64,000 nucleotides of DNA from Gammaproteobacteria bacterium (GTDB taxonomy: Bacteria > Pseudomonadota > Gammaproteobacteria > JABDBA01), in contig JABDBA010000005.1 of the NCBI GenBank assembly GCA_013288885.1, positions 43,351-107,350 on the forward strand. Reading direction: 5' to 3'. Within the stretch, counting starts at the first letter, position 1, and each line of letters begins with the position of its first letter. This document shows, in pieces, positions 25,522 to 34,453 of this stretch. The translations under genes and the position numbers were made by a program. The notes beneath the pieces were generated by a model. The model searched no databases. It was not told the origin of the DNA and saw only the letters and a program-made list of their open reading frames with translations.

Positions 25522-26802
25522 ATGAAGAACTTTTACTCTTTGACTGAAGTAGCCGATATGTTGTCAGTTTCAAAAGAAACTTTGCGGCGCTGGGACAATA
25601 ATGGGGCATTGAAACCAGTTCGCCATCCAATAAATAACTATAGGGTATATCCTGTGTCGATATTGAGAAAATTTGAGCAACTTGGTTTTTTATTTGAAGA
25701 AAAGAAGATTGAAAGATCTATACCATCACCATTATCTGATTACACTATGGTCGAATTATTTTCTGGAGCAGGTGGTCTTGCACTTGGGTTAGAAAAAGCA
25801 GGTTTGAATTCGATATTGCTAAATGAAATTGATCATAATGCTTGCGCGACGTTGAAAAAAAATAGGCCTGAATGGAACGTCGTAGAAGGTGATGTGACTG
25901 AAATTGATTTTTCTCCTTACAAAGGCAAAGTAGATATTCTCGCTGGTGGGTTCCCCTGTCAAGCATTTAGCTATGCAGGGAAAAAATTAGGTTTTAAAGA
26001 TGCGCGAGGAACCTTATTTTATGAATTTGCACGTGCTGTTAAAGAAATTAAGCCACTTATTTGTGTGGGTGAAAATGTTAGGGGGTTGCTCAATCATAAT
26101 GATGGCAAGACTTTGCGTGGCATGATTTCTATCTTAGATGAGCTTGGTTATGATGTGCTGCCACCCCAATTATTGAAAGCAATTTTTTACCGCGTACCAC
26201 AAAAGCGAGAAAGACTTTTAATTGTTGGTTTGAGGCGTGGTGCAGGTTTAAAATATCAATTTCCAGCACCTCATACTGAAGTGTATACTCTCAAAGATGC
26301 TTTAAAAAAGGGGCGCTTATATAACAAAGATGTTCCTATTTCCCCTGGGCAGGCATATTCCCCAAGAAAAAAAGTAATAATGCAAGCTGTACCGCCTGGT
26401 GGTTATTGGCGCGATCTTTCACTAAAATTACAAAAAGAATACATGCAAAAAAGCTTTTATCTGGGCGGCGGGAAAACAGGAATTGCAAGACGTATGCATT
26501 GGGATGAGCCATCTTTAACTCTTACTTGTAATCCAGCACAAAAACAAACGGAACGTTGCCATCCTGATGAAACTAGGCCTTTTAGAGTTCGTGAATATGC
26601 TCGTATACAAACTTTTCCTGATGATTGGCAATTTGTTGGCTCTCTATCTTCTCAATACAAACAAATTGGTAATGCAGTTCCTGTGAATATGGCAATCGAG
26701 ATTGGTTATTCGCTAGTGCGGTGTTTAAATGCGTATTATGCAGCCAATAATTTGCGTTCTTCCAAAATAAAAAAACAGGTATTACTTCAAGCTTTCGCTT
26801 AA
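25522..26802 (+). CDS. DNA cytosine-5 methyltransferase with N-terminal MerR-like HTH
   Basis: A 426-residue modification enzyme. Residues 4-60 are a MerR-type helix-turn-helix (FYSLTEVADMLSVSKETLRRW, then NYRVYPVS). From about residue 74 the C5-methyltransferase motifs follow in order: I (ELFSGAGGLALGLEKAG), IV with the catalytic Cys (GGFPCQAFSYAGKK), VI (CVGENVRGL), VIII (PQKRERLLIVG), IX (TLTCNPAQKQTERCHP, then RPFRVREYARIQTFPD) and X (QIGNAVPVNMA). It protects the genome against the divergent nuclease. The HTH fusion suggests that it also controls expression of the system. Vsr follows after 10 bases. Confidence 0.95.
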   Translation: MKNFYSLTEVADMLSVSKETLRRWDNNGALKPVRHPINNYRVYPVSILRKFEQLGFLFEEKKIERSIPSPLSDYTMVELFSGAGGLALGLEKAGLNSILLNEIDHNACATLKKNRPEWNVVEGDVTEIDFSPYKGKVDILAGGFPCQAFSYAGKKLGFKDARGTLFYEFARAVKEIKPLICVGENVRGLLNHNDGKTLRGMISILDELGYDVLPPQLLKAIFYRVPQKRERLLIVGLRRGAGLKYQFPAPHTEVYTLKDALKKGRLYNKDVPISPGQAYSPRKKVIMQAVPPGGYWRDLSLKLQKEYMQKSFYLGGGKTGIARRMHWDEPSLTLTCNPAQKQTERCHPDETRPFRVREYARIQTFPDDWQFVGSLSSQYKQIGNAVPVNMAIEIGYSLVRCLNAYYAANNLRSSKIKKQVLLQAFA

Positions 26803-26812
26803 TGGCTTATTT

Positions 26813-27292
26813 ATGGAACGAGCATTGCGTGAAATATTAGGCGCTAATAATTTTACAGAAGTAACGCCTATTGTTTCAAAAATGATGAAGGCAATAAAAG
26901 GAAAAGGCAATAAAACAACGGAGTTAAAGTTTTGTGTTGCATTGGAGAACGAAGGCCTGTTTGGTTGGAGAATACAAGAAAAGTTGATTGGCAATCCTGA
27001 TATTTATTTTCCTTCCTATAAAATAGCCATTTTTCTTGATGGGTGCTTTTGGCATGGATGTCCGAGGTGTGGTCATATCCCCAAAACCAATAGTTTGTAT
27101 TGGCAAGCAAAGATTGAAAACAATAAGATACGCGATAGCAAAAAAACTTTGGCCTTAAAAGAACAAGGCTATTTTGTAATTAGGTTTTGGGAACACGCAT
27201 TACATGAAAACCTCGAAAATTGTATCAAAATTGTAAAAGACGTCATCGAAGATAGATTATCAAATTTAATTTATCAGGATTGGGAATGCTAA
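26813..27292 (+). CDS. vsr: Very short patch repair endonuclease
   Basis: Vsr nicks beside T:G mismatches left by deamination of 5-methylcytosine, and so repairs damage caused by the linked methyltransferase. The 159-residue protein has the family core GNPDIYFPSYKIAIFLDGCFWHGC with the metal-binding Asp, the zinc-binding His/Cys cluster (HGCPRCGHIP), the W-x-x-KI segment and FVIRFWEH. It lies 10 bases after the methyltransferase and overlaps the phosphotransferase gene by 7 bases. Confidence 0.95.
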   Translation: MERALREILGANNFTEVTPIVSKMMKAIKGKGNKTTELKFCVALENEGLFGWRIQEKLIGNPDIYFPSYKIAIFLDGCFWHGCPRCGHIPKTNSLYWQAKIENNKIRDSKKTLALKEQGYFVIRFWEHALHENLENCIKIVKDVIEDRLSNLIYQDWEC

Positions 27293-28299
27293 TAAAACAA
27301 TCCCTTTCAGAACAGCACATTATTGATTGTTTGCATACAGCTTATGGCATTAAAGTTGTTACGCTGACATTCCTCCCTTTAGGCGCAGATATGAATGCGT
27401 CGGTATATAAAGCAAAAGCGCAAGATCAATTATTTTATTTCATAAAACTAAAACATGGTCACCATCACGACATCAGTGTTGATATTGTGCGTTTGCTACA
27501 TGCAGTTGAAATTCAACAAATTATACTTCCTGTTAAGACAATACATGGCCAATCGACTCAACGCATTGGCGATTTTACACTCATTGTATATCCATTTATC
27601 GAAGGGCATAACAGTTTTAATAGTCTTCTAACGAACGAACAATGGTTAACACTTGGCAAAGCATTGCGACAAGTTCACGATTGTGATGTTCCCTCATCAA
27701 TTCAACATAGAATTCGCCGTGAAACCTATTCATCTCAATGGCGCGAGATTGTTCGGTCGCTCTATACCCATATTGAAGCAGAACCGAGCGGCGATGAGAT
27801 TGCATTAAAACTATTAGCATTTATGAAGAAGAATATGCTGGCACTTCGGCGATTGGTAGACCAGGCTGAACAGTTAGCTCAAATGATTCAACATGAATCA
27901 CCCAAATTTGTGTTGTGCCATTCTGATATTCATGGCGGTAATGTATTGATCGAAGAAAATAATAATATTTATATCGTGGATTGGGATGATCCTATCATGG
28001 CACCCAAGGAACGTGATCTTATGTTTATTGGCGGAGGTGTCGGTAATGTTTGGAATAAACCGCACGAAGAAGCACTTTTTTATGAAGGTTACGGAAAAAC
28101 TGAGATTAATAAAACAATTTTGGCTTATTATCGACATGAACGAATCGTGGAAGATATTGCACTCTATGCCCAAAGTTTACTTATGACAACAGTAGGGGGC
28201 GAGGACAGGCTTGAAATGTATAATCATTTCATCGCCATGTTTGAACCTAGGGGTGTTGTGGAGGTGGCGTTTGAAACTGATGAAGGTCTCGTTAGATGA
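27286..28299 (+). CDS. APH(9)-like spectinomycin phosphotransferase
   Basis: A 337-residue member of the aminoglycoside phosphotransferase fold, strongly resembling APH(9)-Ia of Legionella pneumophila, which phosphorylates spectinomycin. Matching segments are FIKLKHGHHHDI around the ATP-binding Lys, KVxRQVHD-like GKALRQVHDCDVP, the catalytic loop CHSDIHGGNVL (Asp214), IVDWDDPIMAPKERDLMFIGGGVGNVWNKP and YYRHERIVEDIA. ATG 27286 is used, since the TTG two codons earlier is not needed. It overlaps vsr by 7 bases and may be transcribed with the restriction cassette. The substrate is inferred from family similarity. Confidence 0.9.
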   Translation: MLIKQSLSEQHIIDCLHTAYGIKVVTLTFLPLGADMNASVYKAKAQDQLFYFIKLKHGHHHDISVDIVRLLHAVEIQQIILPVKTIHGQSTQRIGDFTLIVYPFIEGHNSFNSLLTNEQWLTLGKALRQVHDCDVPSSIQHRIRRETYSSQWREIVRSLYTHIEAEPSGDEIALKLLAFMKKNMLALRRLVDQAEQLAQMIQHESPKFVLCHSDIHGGNVLIEENNNIYIVDWDDPIMAPKERDLMFIGGGVGNVWNKPHEEALFYEGYGKTEINKTILAYYRHERIVEDIALYAQSLLMTTVGGEDRLEMYNHFIAMFEPRGVVEVAFETDEGLVR

Positions 28300-28338
28300 G
28301 CTTAAGTCAGATGAAAAACGCAGTGCTTTTTCTGCCAT

Positions 28339-28382
28339 AAAAAAACCCGCCGGGGTGCGCATTGTTAAGAGGCGTGGCGGGT
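28339..28382 (-). terminator. Rho-independent terminator on the minus strand
   Basis: Read on the minus strand, ACCCGCC (28376-28382) pairs with GGCGGGT (28345-28351) across a 24-base loop, and is followed by seven T residues (28339-28345). It would end leftward transcription from the small gene at 28448-28639, and lies just past the convergent aph(9) gene. Confidence 0.65.
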
Positions 28383-28447
28383 GTTGTTAGATTAACGATA
28401 ATGAAGTTTTTTGTATTTGTCAAAAGATTTGTACGGATTTTGGTCGC

Positions 28448-28639
28448 TTAGTTTGATGGATTATAGGGTAATTCCAGTTTTTTAGATGTTTTAATTGTCA
28501 CATAACCCTTCTTTTTAAATTCTTTAAGCATGGTGCGTCCGCGCTCAAGGGAAGCCTGTGCAGCAAGATTAGGTTTGTCGGGCGCCTCAATAAATTGCTT
28601 TTTGAAAGCTTTTGCTGCGCCACCTGTTAAGGTCACCAC
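28448..28639 (-). CDS. Small basic protein of unknown function
   Basis: A 63-residue reading frame, MVTLTGGAAKAFKKQFIE at its start, Lys-rich at the C-terminal half (FKKKGYVTIKTSKKLELP). I do not recognise it. It is followed by a plausible terminator on its own strand, which supports expression, but no clear ribosome site is seen. It might be a small nucleic-acid-binding protein or the residue of a longer gene. Confidence 0.4.
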   Translation of the reverse strand: MVTLTGGAAKAFKKQFIEAPDKPNLAAQASLERGRTMLKEFKKKGYVTIKTSKKLELPYNPSN

Positions 28640-28695
28640 TAAACGTAGAAGTTTTGATAGCCATTAGATTTTGCATTGCCCTTTGGTAAGTTTAA

Positions 28696-28736
28696 ATGTC
28701 GGATCCGTCGCTTGCGCTCCTTGATCCGACCTACAT
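28696..28736. repeat. REP-like palindrome, type a
   Basis: ATGTCGGATCC ... GGATCAAGG reversed ... CCGACCTACAT: an imperfect palindrome of 41 bases between acnB and the small basic gene. The same unit recurs at 37240, 49124 and 58687. Confidence 0.8.
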
Positions 28737-28742
28737 TAATAT

Positions 28743-31289
28743 TTATTTTAATCCCATAGTATTCTGATAACTCGCAATCTGATCAAAATTCAAATAACGA
28801 TAAATATCGCTTGCTTGCACATTAATGCCTTGCACTTTTTCCATATATTCTGGCACGGTGGGTAAGCGGCCATAAATTGCAGTAATGGCAGAAAGTTCGG
28901 CAGAACATAAATAAACATTTGCGTCTTTGCCCATGCGGTTGGGGAAATTGCGTGTTGATGTTGAAACAACCGTTGCACCATCGGCGACGCGTGCTTGGTT
29001 GCCCATGCATAGTGAGCAACCGGGAACTTCGGTGCGCGCACCGACTAAACCATAAGTGCTGTAATAACCTTCTTCCATCAATTGATGCGCGTCCATTTTA
29101 GTTGGTGGCACGATCCACAATGTGGTGGGTACGCGCGTACCAAAATCTTTCAACACTTTACCCGCAGCGCGATAATGACCGATGTTGGTCATACACGATC
29201 CAATAAATACTTCGTGTACTTTATCGTTCGCCACTTCCGAAAGCGGTTTAATATTATCGGGATCATTCGGGCAAGCGAGTAATGGTTCTTTTATTTCATT
29301 TAAATCAATTTCGATAATTTCGGCATATTCTGCATCGGAGTCTGGTTCTAATAATGTGGGTGCAACCAACCAGGCTTGCATCGCATCGATCCGTCGTTGC
29401 ATACTACGCGCATCTTGATAGCCGTTAGCGATCATCCATTTTAATAATGCAATATTAGAATTTAAATATTCGATGATCGGTTCTTTATTTAGGCGCACTG
29501 TGCAACCATTCGCAGAGCGTTCGGCAGATGCATCAGCAAATTCAAATGCTTGTTCAATTTTTAAATCTGGCAAGCCTTCAATTTCTAATACGCGGCCGGA
29601 AAAAATATTTTTCTTGCCTGCGCTGGCGACCGTTAATAAACCACGTTGAATTGCAACATATGGAATCGCATTCACTAAATCACGCAAAGTAATTCCAGGC
29701 TGCATTTTACCTTTAAAACGTACCAATACTGATTCTGGCATATTCAACGGCATTACACCTAATGCTGCACCAAAGGCCACAATGCCTGATCCGCCCGGGA
29801 AACTAATGCCGATAGGGAAGCGCGTATGCGAATCACCACCCGTGCCCACGGTATCGGGCAATAACATGCGATTCAACCAAGAATGGATGATGCCATCGCC
29901 CGGTCGTAATGCTACGCCGCCGCGCGAAGAAATAAAGTCCGGTAAATTATGTTGTGTTTCGATATCCACGGGTTTGGGATACGCTGCGGTGTGACAAAAA
30001 CTTTGTAACACAAAATCAGATGAAAAACCTAAGCATGCTAATTCTTTTAATTCATCGCGCGTCATCGGGCCGGTAGTATCTTGTGATCCCACTGTGGTGA
30101 CGCGTGGTTCGCAATAAGTGCCCGGGCGCACACCTTGCACGCCACAGGCGCGTCCTACCATTTTTTGCGCGAGCGTAAAACCTTTGCCAGTGTCTTTAGG
30201 TGCTTGTGGGCGCAGAAAAACTTTTGTTTGCGGTAATTTTAATGCTTCACAAGTTTTATCTGTTAAGGTGCGGCCAATAATTAATGGAATGCGTCCGCCT
30301 GCACGTACTTCATCGGCAAGTGTTGTTGGTGTTAAAGAAAATTTAGCTAATTCAACACCTGCTTCGTTAGTAATTTTTCCATCATAAGGATAAATGTGAA
30401 TCACATCGCTCATATTAAATTTGCTGACATCAACTTCAATCGGTAGTGCGCCCGAATCTTCTGCGGTGTTAAAAAATATCGGTGCGATTGTGCCGCCTAA
30501 AATAATTCCGCCTTGGCGTTTGTTAGGAACAAAAGGAATATCGTGACCGATGTGCCATAATACTGAATTTATAGCAGATTTACGCGATGACCCCGTGCCA
30601 ACTACATCACCGACAAATGCCAGTGGATGGCCTTTTTGTTTTAATTTTTCAATCGTTTGTAAACCGTCGGGCATACGTGCTTTTAACATGGCTTGTGCAT
30701 GTAAAGGGATATCTGGTCGGCTCCACGCTTCTTGCGCGGGTGATAAATCGTCGGTGTTAATTTCGCCAGGCACACGAAAAACCGTGACAGTCATTTTTTC
30801 TGGCAATGGTTTTTTGTTGGTAAACCATTCGGCATTGCTCCAAGCAGTTAAAACTTGTTTAGCAAGGGTATTGCCTTTTTGCGCTTTCTCAGCCACATCG
30901 TGATAGGCATCAAACATCAGCAAAGTGTGGGATAAAGCTTTAGCAGCGATGGGGGCGAGCGTAGTGTTATCTAATAAATCGATGAGGGGATGAATATTGT
31001 AACCACCCAACATGGTGCCTAATAATTCAGTTGCGCGTTTGGCATCGATGAGGGGCGATTGTGCTTCACCTTTTGCAAGCGCGGCTAAGAATGCAGCTTT
31101 CACATAGGCGGCTTGATCCACACCCGGTGGCACACGTTCAGTCAGTAATTCTACCAGAAATTGCTCTTCACCTTTAGGCGGGTTCTTCAACAGCTCTACC
31201 AACTGTGCGGTTTGCTCTGCATTTAATGGTAACGGCGGGATGTTTTCTTTAAGGCGCAGTTTGGCTTGTTCGCGGTATTGGCTGAGCAT
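28743..31289 (-). CDS. acnB: Aconitate hydratase B
   Basis: AcnB interconverts citrate and isocitrate in the TCA cycle using a [4Fe-4S] cluster. The 848-residue protein has the B-type order: an N-terminal HEAT-like domain ([21 protein letters not shown]), the swivel domain with [16 protein letters not shown], and the catalytic domains. Cluster cysteines lie in [15 protein letters not shown] and [12 protein letters not shown]. Length is close to E. coli AcnB (865). It is a single gene; a small gene and a REP-like palindrome lie downstream. Confidence 0.97.
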   Translation of the reverse strand: MLSQYREQAKLRLKENIPPLPLNAEQTAQLVELLKNPPKGEEQFLVELLTERVPPGVDQAAYVKAAFLAALAKGEAQSPLIDAKRATELLGTMLGGYNIHPLIDLLDNTTLAPIAAKALSHTLLMFDAYHDVAEKAQKGNTLAKQVLTAWSNAEWFTNKKPLPEKMTVTVFRVPGEINTDDLSPAQEAWSRPDIPLHAQAMLKARMPDGLQTIEKLKQKGHPLAFVGDVVGTGSSRKSAINSVLWHIGHDIPFVPNKRQGGIILGGTIAPIFFNTAEDSGALPIEVDVSKFNMSDVIHIYPYDGKITNEAGVELAKFSLTPTTLADEVRAGGRIPLIIGRTLTDKTCEALKLPQTKVFLRPQAPKDTGKGFTLAQKMVGRACGVQGVRPGTYCEPRVTTVGSQDTTGPMTRDELKELACLGFSSDFVLQSFCHTAAYPKPVDIETQHNLPDFISSRGGVALRPGDGIIHSWLNRMLLPDTVGTGGDSHTRFPIGISFPGGSGIVAFGAALGVMPLNMPESVLVRFKGKMQPGITLRDLVNAIPYVAIQRGLLTVASAGKKNIFSGRVLEIEGLPDLKIEQAFEFADASAERSANGCTVRLNKEPIIEYLNSNIALLKWMIANGYQDARSMQRRIDAMQAWLVAPTLLEPDSDAEYAEIIEIDLNEIKEPLLACPNDPDNIKPLSEVANDKVHEVFIGSCMTNIGHYRAAGKVLKDFGTRVPTTLWIVPPTKMDAHQLMEEGYYSTYGLVGARTEVPGCSLCMGNQARVADGATVVSTSTRNFPNRMGKDANVYLCSAELSAITAIYGRLPTVPEYMEKVQGINVQASDIYRYLNFDQIASYQNTMGLK

Positions 31290-31328
31290 GGTGGTTTCCT
31301 CATCGAGTTGAAGGTGGCATTAATAGGC

Positions 31329-31354
31329 ATTATATCAACTTTTGCTTAAAGTTG
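31329..31354 (-). promoter_or_regulatory. Putative acnB promoter with inverted repeat
   Basis: A TATAAT on the minus strand (31329-31334) lies 40 bases before the acnB start. Directly upstream of it, in the spacer, is the perfect inverted repeat CAACTTT-TGCTT-AAAGTTG (31336-31354). The -35 is poor, so an activator or repressor may act here. Confidence 0.4.
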
Positions 31355-31420
31355 TACCATCTTAATGCGTTATAAATTGCATAATATGTCAAGAAAACCG
31401 AGTTATTCTGCAACTTATTT

Positions 31421-31756
31421 TTAATAGGAGTACTGGCGTCGATGTTCTGCAATAGTGGATTCTAAAAACTGGTTGGATTGTGAAGGTGATTGGGAAGGTG
31501 TTGTTTGCGATTCCCAAAAAGAAGCTTGCCATCCTCGGGTAATTCTTCTTCCTGCAGCATAACCAGCTGTACCCCCGCCAATAGCTCCTGGTATACCCAG
31601 CAGTAGGCCGCCCAATAATGCACCCACTGTGATACAACCAAAAACAGTTAAAAGCTGAAAAAAGCTAACCATTGGTGATGTTTTTTGTTCAGATTTTTTT
31701 GTGAGTGTGGTTATAGTTTCTGATGTTTTTTTCTTTGCCCAAAATGACCAGCACAT
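31421..31756 (-). CDS. Small membrane protein with glycine-zipper hairpin
   Basis: A 111-residue protein. A Lys/Thr-rich N-terminus is followed by two hydrophobic segments at about residues 32-72 (FQLLTVFGCITVGALLGGLLLGI, then AIGGGTAGYAAG), rich in small residues, and a Ser/Gln-rich soluble tail (ESQTTPSQSPSQSNQF). No lipobox or catalytic motif. I do not recognise a family. It stands alone between acnB and hicB on the same strand. Confidence 0.6.
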   Translation of the reverse strand: MCWSFWAKKKTSETITTLTKKSEQKTSPMVSFFQLLTVFGCITVGALLGGLLLGIPGAIGGGTAGYAAGRRITRGWQASFWESQTTPSQSPSQSNQFLESTIAEHRRQYSY

Positions 31757-31838
31757 AGTTTTTACCCTAGTAAGGAAGATTCATAATTCCATACCTTAGC
31801 AGGGGTTTGTTACGGGAATGTGACAGGAGACGAATTCT

Positions 31839-32057
31839 TTAGGCTCTGAGTGCAATATCCATATATTCGGCATCTGTATGTGGAGGAGGGAACACTGAAC
31901 CTTCTTCACGTAACCCTTCTAAATGCATAACAATTGCTTCATGAATGTTATCTTCAACTTTTTTCTTTGTTTGACCGGTTGCAATACATCCCGGTAAATC
32001 AGGAACATAAGCCGAATAACCCGTTGCTGTTGATTCAATAATAACAAGATATTTCAT
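31839..32057 (-). CDS. hicB: HicB-like antitoxin, apparently orphan
   Basis: A 72-residue protein of the short HicB family: KYLVIIESTATGYSAYVPDLPGC followed by TGQTKKKVEDNIHEAIVMHLEGL, the partial RNase-H-like fold that blocks the HicA active site. Its ATG overlaps the stop of the upstream hicA remnant in an ATGA junction, the usual order and coupling for hicAB. Because hicA carries an early stop, this antitoxin probably has no functional partner here. Confidence 0.88.
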   Translation of the reverse strand: MKYLVIIESTATGYSAYVPDLPGCIATGQTKKKVEDNIHEAIVMHLEGLREEGSVFPPPHTDAEYMDIALRA

Positions 32058-32242
32058 TTTTTTAACCCTGCTTGTTTAAGTATGCTGTTTAAAGTGCCTG
32101 GAGCAATATCATTGTTTGGTTGTCCTGCTATTGTCACAAGAGATCTTTTTACAGGATGTTTCCATTGCTCGTGACTACCTCTTGTCCTTGATTTATGCCA
32201 ACCATCCTGTTTAAGTAATTATTTAATTTCTTTTATTTTCAT
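32054..32242 (-). pseudogene. hicA: hicA toxin gene with in-frame stop at codon 8
   Basis: Reading the minus strand from ATG 32242 gives MKIKEIK, then TAA (32219-32221), then in the same frame LLKQDGWHKSRTRGSHEQWK and onward to GTLNSILKQAGLKK. This is an otherwise complete HicA mRNA interferase with the RNA-binding-like fold and the catalytic His in GSHEQW. All 63 codons keep one frame, so a single nonsense change inactivates it. No ATG, GTG or TTG follows the stop before the conserved DGW motif. Confidence 0.85.
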
Positions 32243-32292
32243 TAGAATTCCAATGTAATTATTATAGCATGAATGTTTGAGAATGTTTTATT

Positions 32293-32967
32293 TCACAGTA
32301 ACCCCTTCTCCACGAACGAAGTGATTTGCCCATCGCCGATGATGAGGTGATCTAATACCCGCACATCAATCAGGGCTAAAGCATCTTTTAATTGAGTGGT
32401 GACATGTTTGTCGGCGACGCTGGGTTCGGCGATACCAGAGGGGTGGTTATGCGCTAAAATCACCGCTGCGGCGTTATAACTTAAGGCGCGTTTAACGACT
32501 TCGCGCGGGTGTACGGTTGCGGCGTTAATCGTGCCTTGAAAAATTTCATCATAATGAATCACATGGTTGGCGGAGTCTAAAAATAAGCAGGCAAATACTT
32601 CTTGCTCGCGCTTACGCAAGCGTAAGGTTAAGAAATTGCGTGTTTCGATGGGGTTGGTGATAACTTCGCCGCGTTGTAGGTTTTGGTAGAGATAACGTTG
32701 CACCATTTCAATGGCGGCTTGTAGTTGGGCATATTTGGCCAAGCCCAAACCGTGGCTTTTGCAAAAGCGTTCTGGATCAGCACCTATGATATGGCGTAAG
32801 CTACCAAATTCAGAGAGTAGGCTGCGGCCGAGGTCGACCGCGCTTTTACCGCGCACACCGGTGCGCAGGAAGATGGCGAGCAGTTCGGCATCAGAGAGGC
32901 TGTTGGCCCCTTGGGCGAGTAGTTTTTCGCGTGGGCGTTCTTGGGTGGGCCAGTCGGTGATGGGCAT
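32293..32967 (-). CDS. radC: RadC/JAB-domain protein
   Basis: A 224-residue RadC-family protein. The N-terminus ([32 protein letters not shown]) includes the helix-hairpin-helix-like region. The C-terminal JAB/MPN domain carries the metal-binding motif [14 protein letters not shown] with the upstream Glu in DEIFQGTIN. Despite the name, a direct role in repair is not established for the family. It is divergent from coaBC with a 90-base gap, an arrangement common in Gammaproteobacteria. Confidence 0.95.
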   Translation of the reverse strand: MPITDWPTQERPREKLLAQGANSLSDAELLAIFLRTGVRGKSAVDLGRSLLSEFGSLRHIIGADPERFCKSHGLGLAKYAQLQAAIEMVQRYLYQNLQRGEVITNPIETRNFLTLRLRKREQEVFACLFLDSANHVIHYDEIFQGTINAATVHPREVVKRALSYNAAAVILAHNHPSGIAEPSVADKHVTTQLKDALALIDVRVLDHLIIGDGQITSFVEKGLL

Positions 32968-33057
32968 GATTTTCTCCTATAATAATATTGGAATGGGTCT
33001 AGAGTAATGGCATTAACGAATTTAATTATTATGCCTAATAGCATTGGAGTTAGCAAG

Positions 33058-34251
33058 ATGAACCTGCAAAATAAAAAAATTGTATTGGGGATTACCGGCG
33101 GCATTGCGGCTTATAAGAGTGCCGAGCTGACACGGCGTTTGCGCGAAGCGGGTGCGCAGGTGCAAGTGGTGATGACAAAAGCGGCGGCTGAGTTTATTAC
33201 GCCATTGACGCTGCAAGCGGTGTCGGGCAACCCGGTACATCAAAATTTGTTAGATCCCAACGCTGAAGCGGCAATGGGGCATATTGAATTAGCGCGTTGG
33301 GCGGATGTGGTTTTAGTCGCGCCCGCGACGGCAGATTTCATGGCGAAATTGGCAAATGGTCTGGCCGGTGATTTATTGAATACGTTGTGTTTGGCGACCA
33401 CTGCGCCAGTAGTGTTAGCGCCGGCGATGAACCAGCAGATGTGGTTGAATACGGCGACGCAAGAAAATTTAGCGCGTTTAAAAGCGCATGGCGTGAATAT
33501 GGTCGGGCCTGCCGATGGTTCGCAAGCCTGTGGCGAGTTTGGCCCCGGGCGTATGCTAGAGCCAGCAGAATTAATTAATTATTTGCACCATCTTTTTGCA
33601 CCAAAAACATTAGCGGGCAAGCAAGTTTTAATCACCGCCGGGCCAACCATTGAAGCTATTGATCCCGTGCGTTATATCGGCAATCGTAGTTCTGGCAAAA
33701 TGGGTTTTGCGCTCGCACAAGCAGCAGTGGAAGCGGATGCAGAAGTGACTTTAATCAGCGGCCCCGTGCATTTGCCTACGCCTTATCAAGTGCGTCGTAT
33801 CGATGTGCAAACCGCACAAGAAATGCATGATGCAGTGATGGTAGAAGCTAAAAAATGCGCTATTTTTATCGCGGCGGCGGCTGTCGCTGATTACCGCGTT
33901 GAAAAACCAAAGCAGCAAAAAATAGCGAAATCAGCATCTGAACTCACCTTAAAATTAGTACGCAACCCCGATATTTTAGCAGCAGTCACTCAACAGTTTA
34001 AAAAAGTGTTTGCCGTAGGCTTTGCCGCAGAAACGCACGATGTCATTAAACACGCGCAAACAAAATTAGCAGTTAAGCACTTAGCAATGATTATCGCCAA
34101 TCAAGTAGGGGAAGTAGGCAGTGGTTTTGACAGCGATCATAACCAAGCCACCGTTATTTGGCCCGATGGCCAGAAAAAATTGCCTTTAACTACCAAAAAA
34201 GAATTAGCGCAAGAGTTAATATCAATTATTGCGCAGCATTATAAAAAATAA
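33058..34251 (+). CDS. coaBC: Bifunctional phosphopantothenoylcysteine synthetase/decarboxylase
   Basis: CoaBC joins cysteine to 4'-phosphopantothenate and decarboxylates the product, two steps in coenzyme A synthesis. The 397-residue protein starts at ATG 33058, after GGAG; the upstream ATG at 33007 would add 17 unmatched residues. The FMN-dependent CoaC half shows ITGGIAAYKSAEL, PAMNQQMW and the redox Cys in ACGEFGPGRM. The CoaB half begins near residue 190 with ITAGPTIEAIDPVRYIGNRSSGKMG. It is divergent from radC. Confidence 0.96.
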   Translation: MNLQNKKIVLGITGGIAAYKSAELTRRLREAGAQVQVVMTKAAAEFITPLTLQAVSGNPVHQNLLDPNAEAAMGHIELARWADVVLVAPATADFMAKLANGLAGDLLNTLCLATTAPVVLAPAMNQQMWLNTATQENLARLKAHGVNMVGPADGSQACGEFGPGRMLEPAELINYLHHLFAPKTLAGKQVLITAGPTIEAIDPVRYIGNRSSGKMGFALAQAAVEADAEVTLISGPVHLPTPYQVRRIDVQTAQEMHDAVMVEAKKCAIFIAAAAVADYRVEKPKQQKIAKSASELTLKLVRNPDILAAVTQQFKKVFAVGFAAETHDVIKHAQTKLAVKHLAMIIANQVGEVGSGFDSDHNQATVIWPDGQKKLPLTTKKELAQELISIIAQHYKK

Positions 34252-34263
34252 GCCCACCTGTTT

Positions 34264-34314
34264 ACCCCCTTTGAAAAAGGGGGTCGCCGAGCGCTAAGCG
34301 AGGCGGGGGGATTT
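34264..34314. repeat. GC-rich double-hairpin repeat, copy 1
   Basis: ACCCCCTTT-GAA-AAAGGGGGT (34264-34284) forms a perfect 9-bp hairpin. It is followed by CGCC-N12-AGGCG and GGGGGATTT. The same sequence with a different central spacer recurs at 44605-44658. Confidence 0.8.
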
Positions 34315-34378
34315 AGCAAATTCTGCCACTTCACAATCCACTAGCACATTTACGTTAAATGTCTAGTTCGCCATTTTA

Positions 34379-34411
34379 CTTAATAAAACCTTAAGGTTTT
34401 ACTGTTAAAAT
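34379..34411 (+). promoter_or_regulatory. Perfect PmrA-type box and -10 element
   Basis: CTTAAT-AAAAC-CTTAAG (34379-34395) matches YTTAAK-N5-YTTAAK fully. After exactly 10 bases comes TAAAAT (34406-34411), and the ATG at 34454 is 43 bases on. The perfect 18-bp palindrome TAAAACCTTAAGGTTTTA (34384-34401) overlaps the second half-site. Confidence 0.78.
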
Positions 34412-34453
34412 AATATTTCCATTTCAAAAATTAATGTCATTGGGGAATATTAT

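Noticed and set aside
28919..30903. Several long frames opposite acnB
   Set aside because: They are shadows of a strongly conserved gene and show no independent signals.
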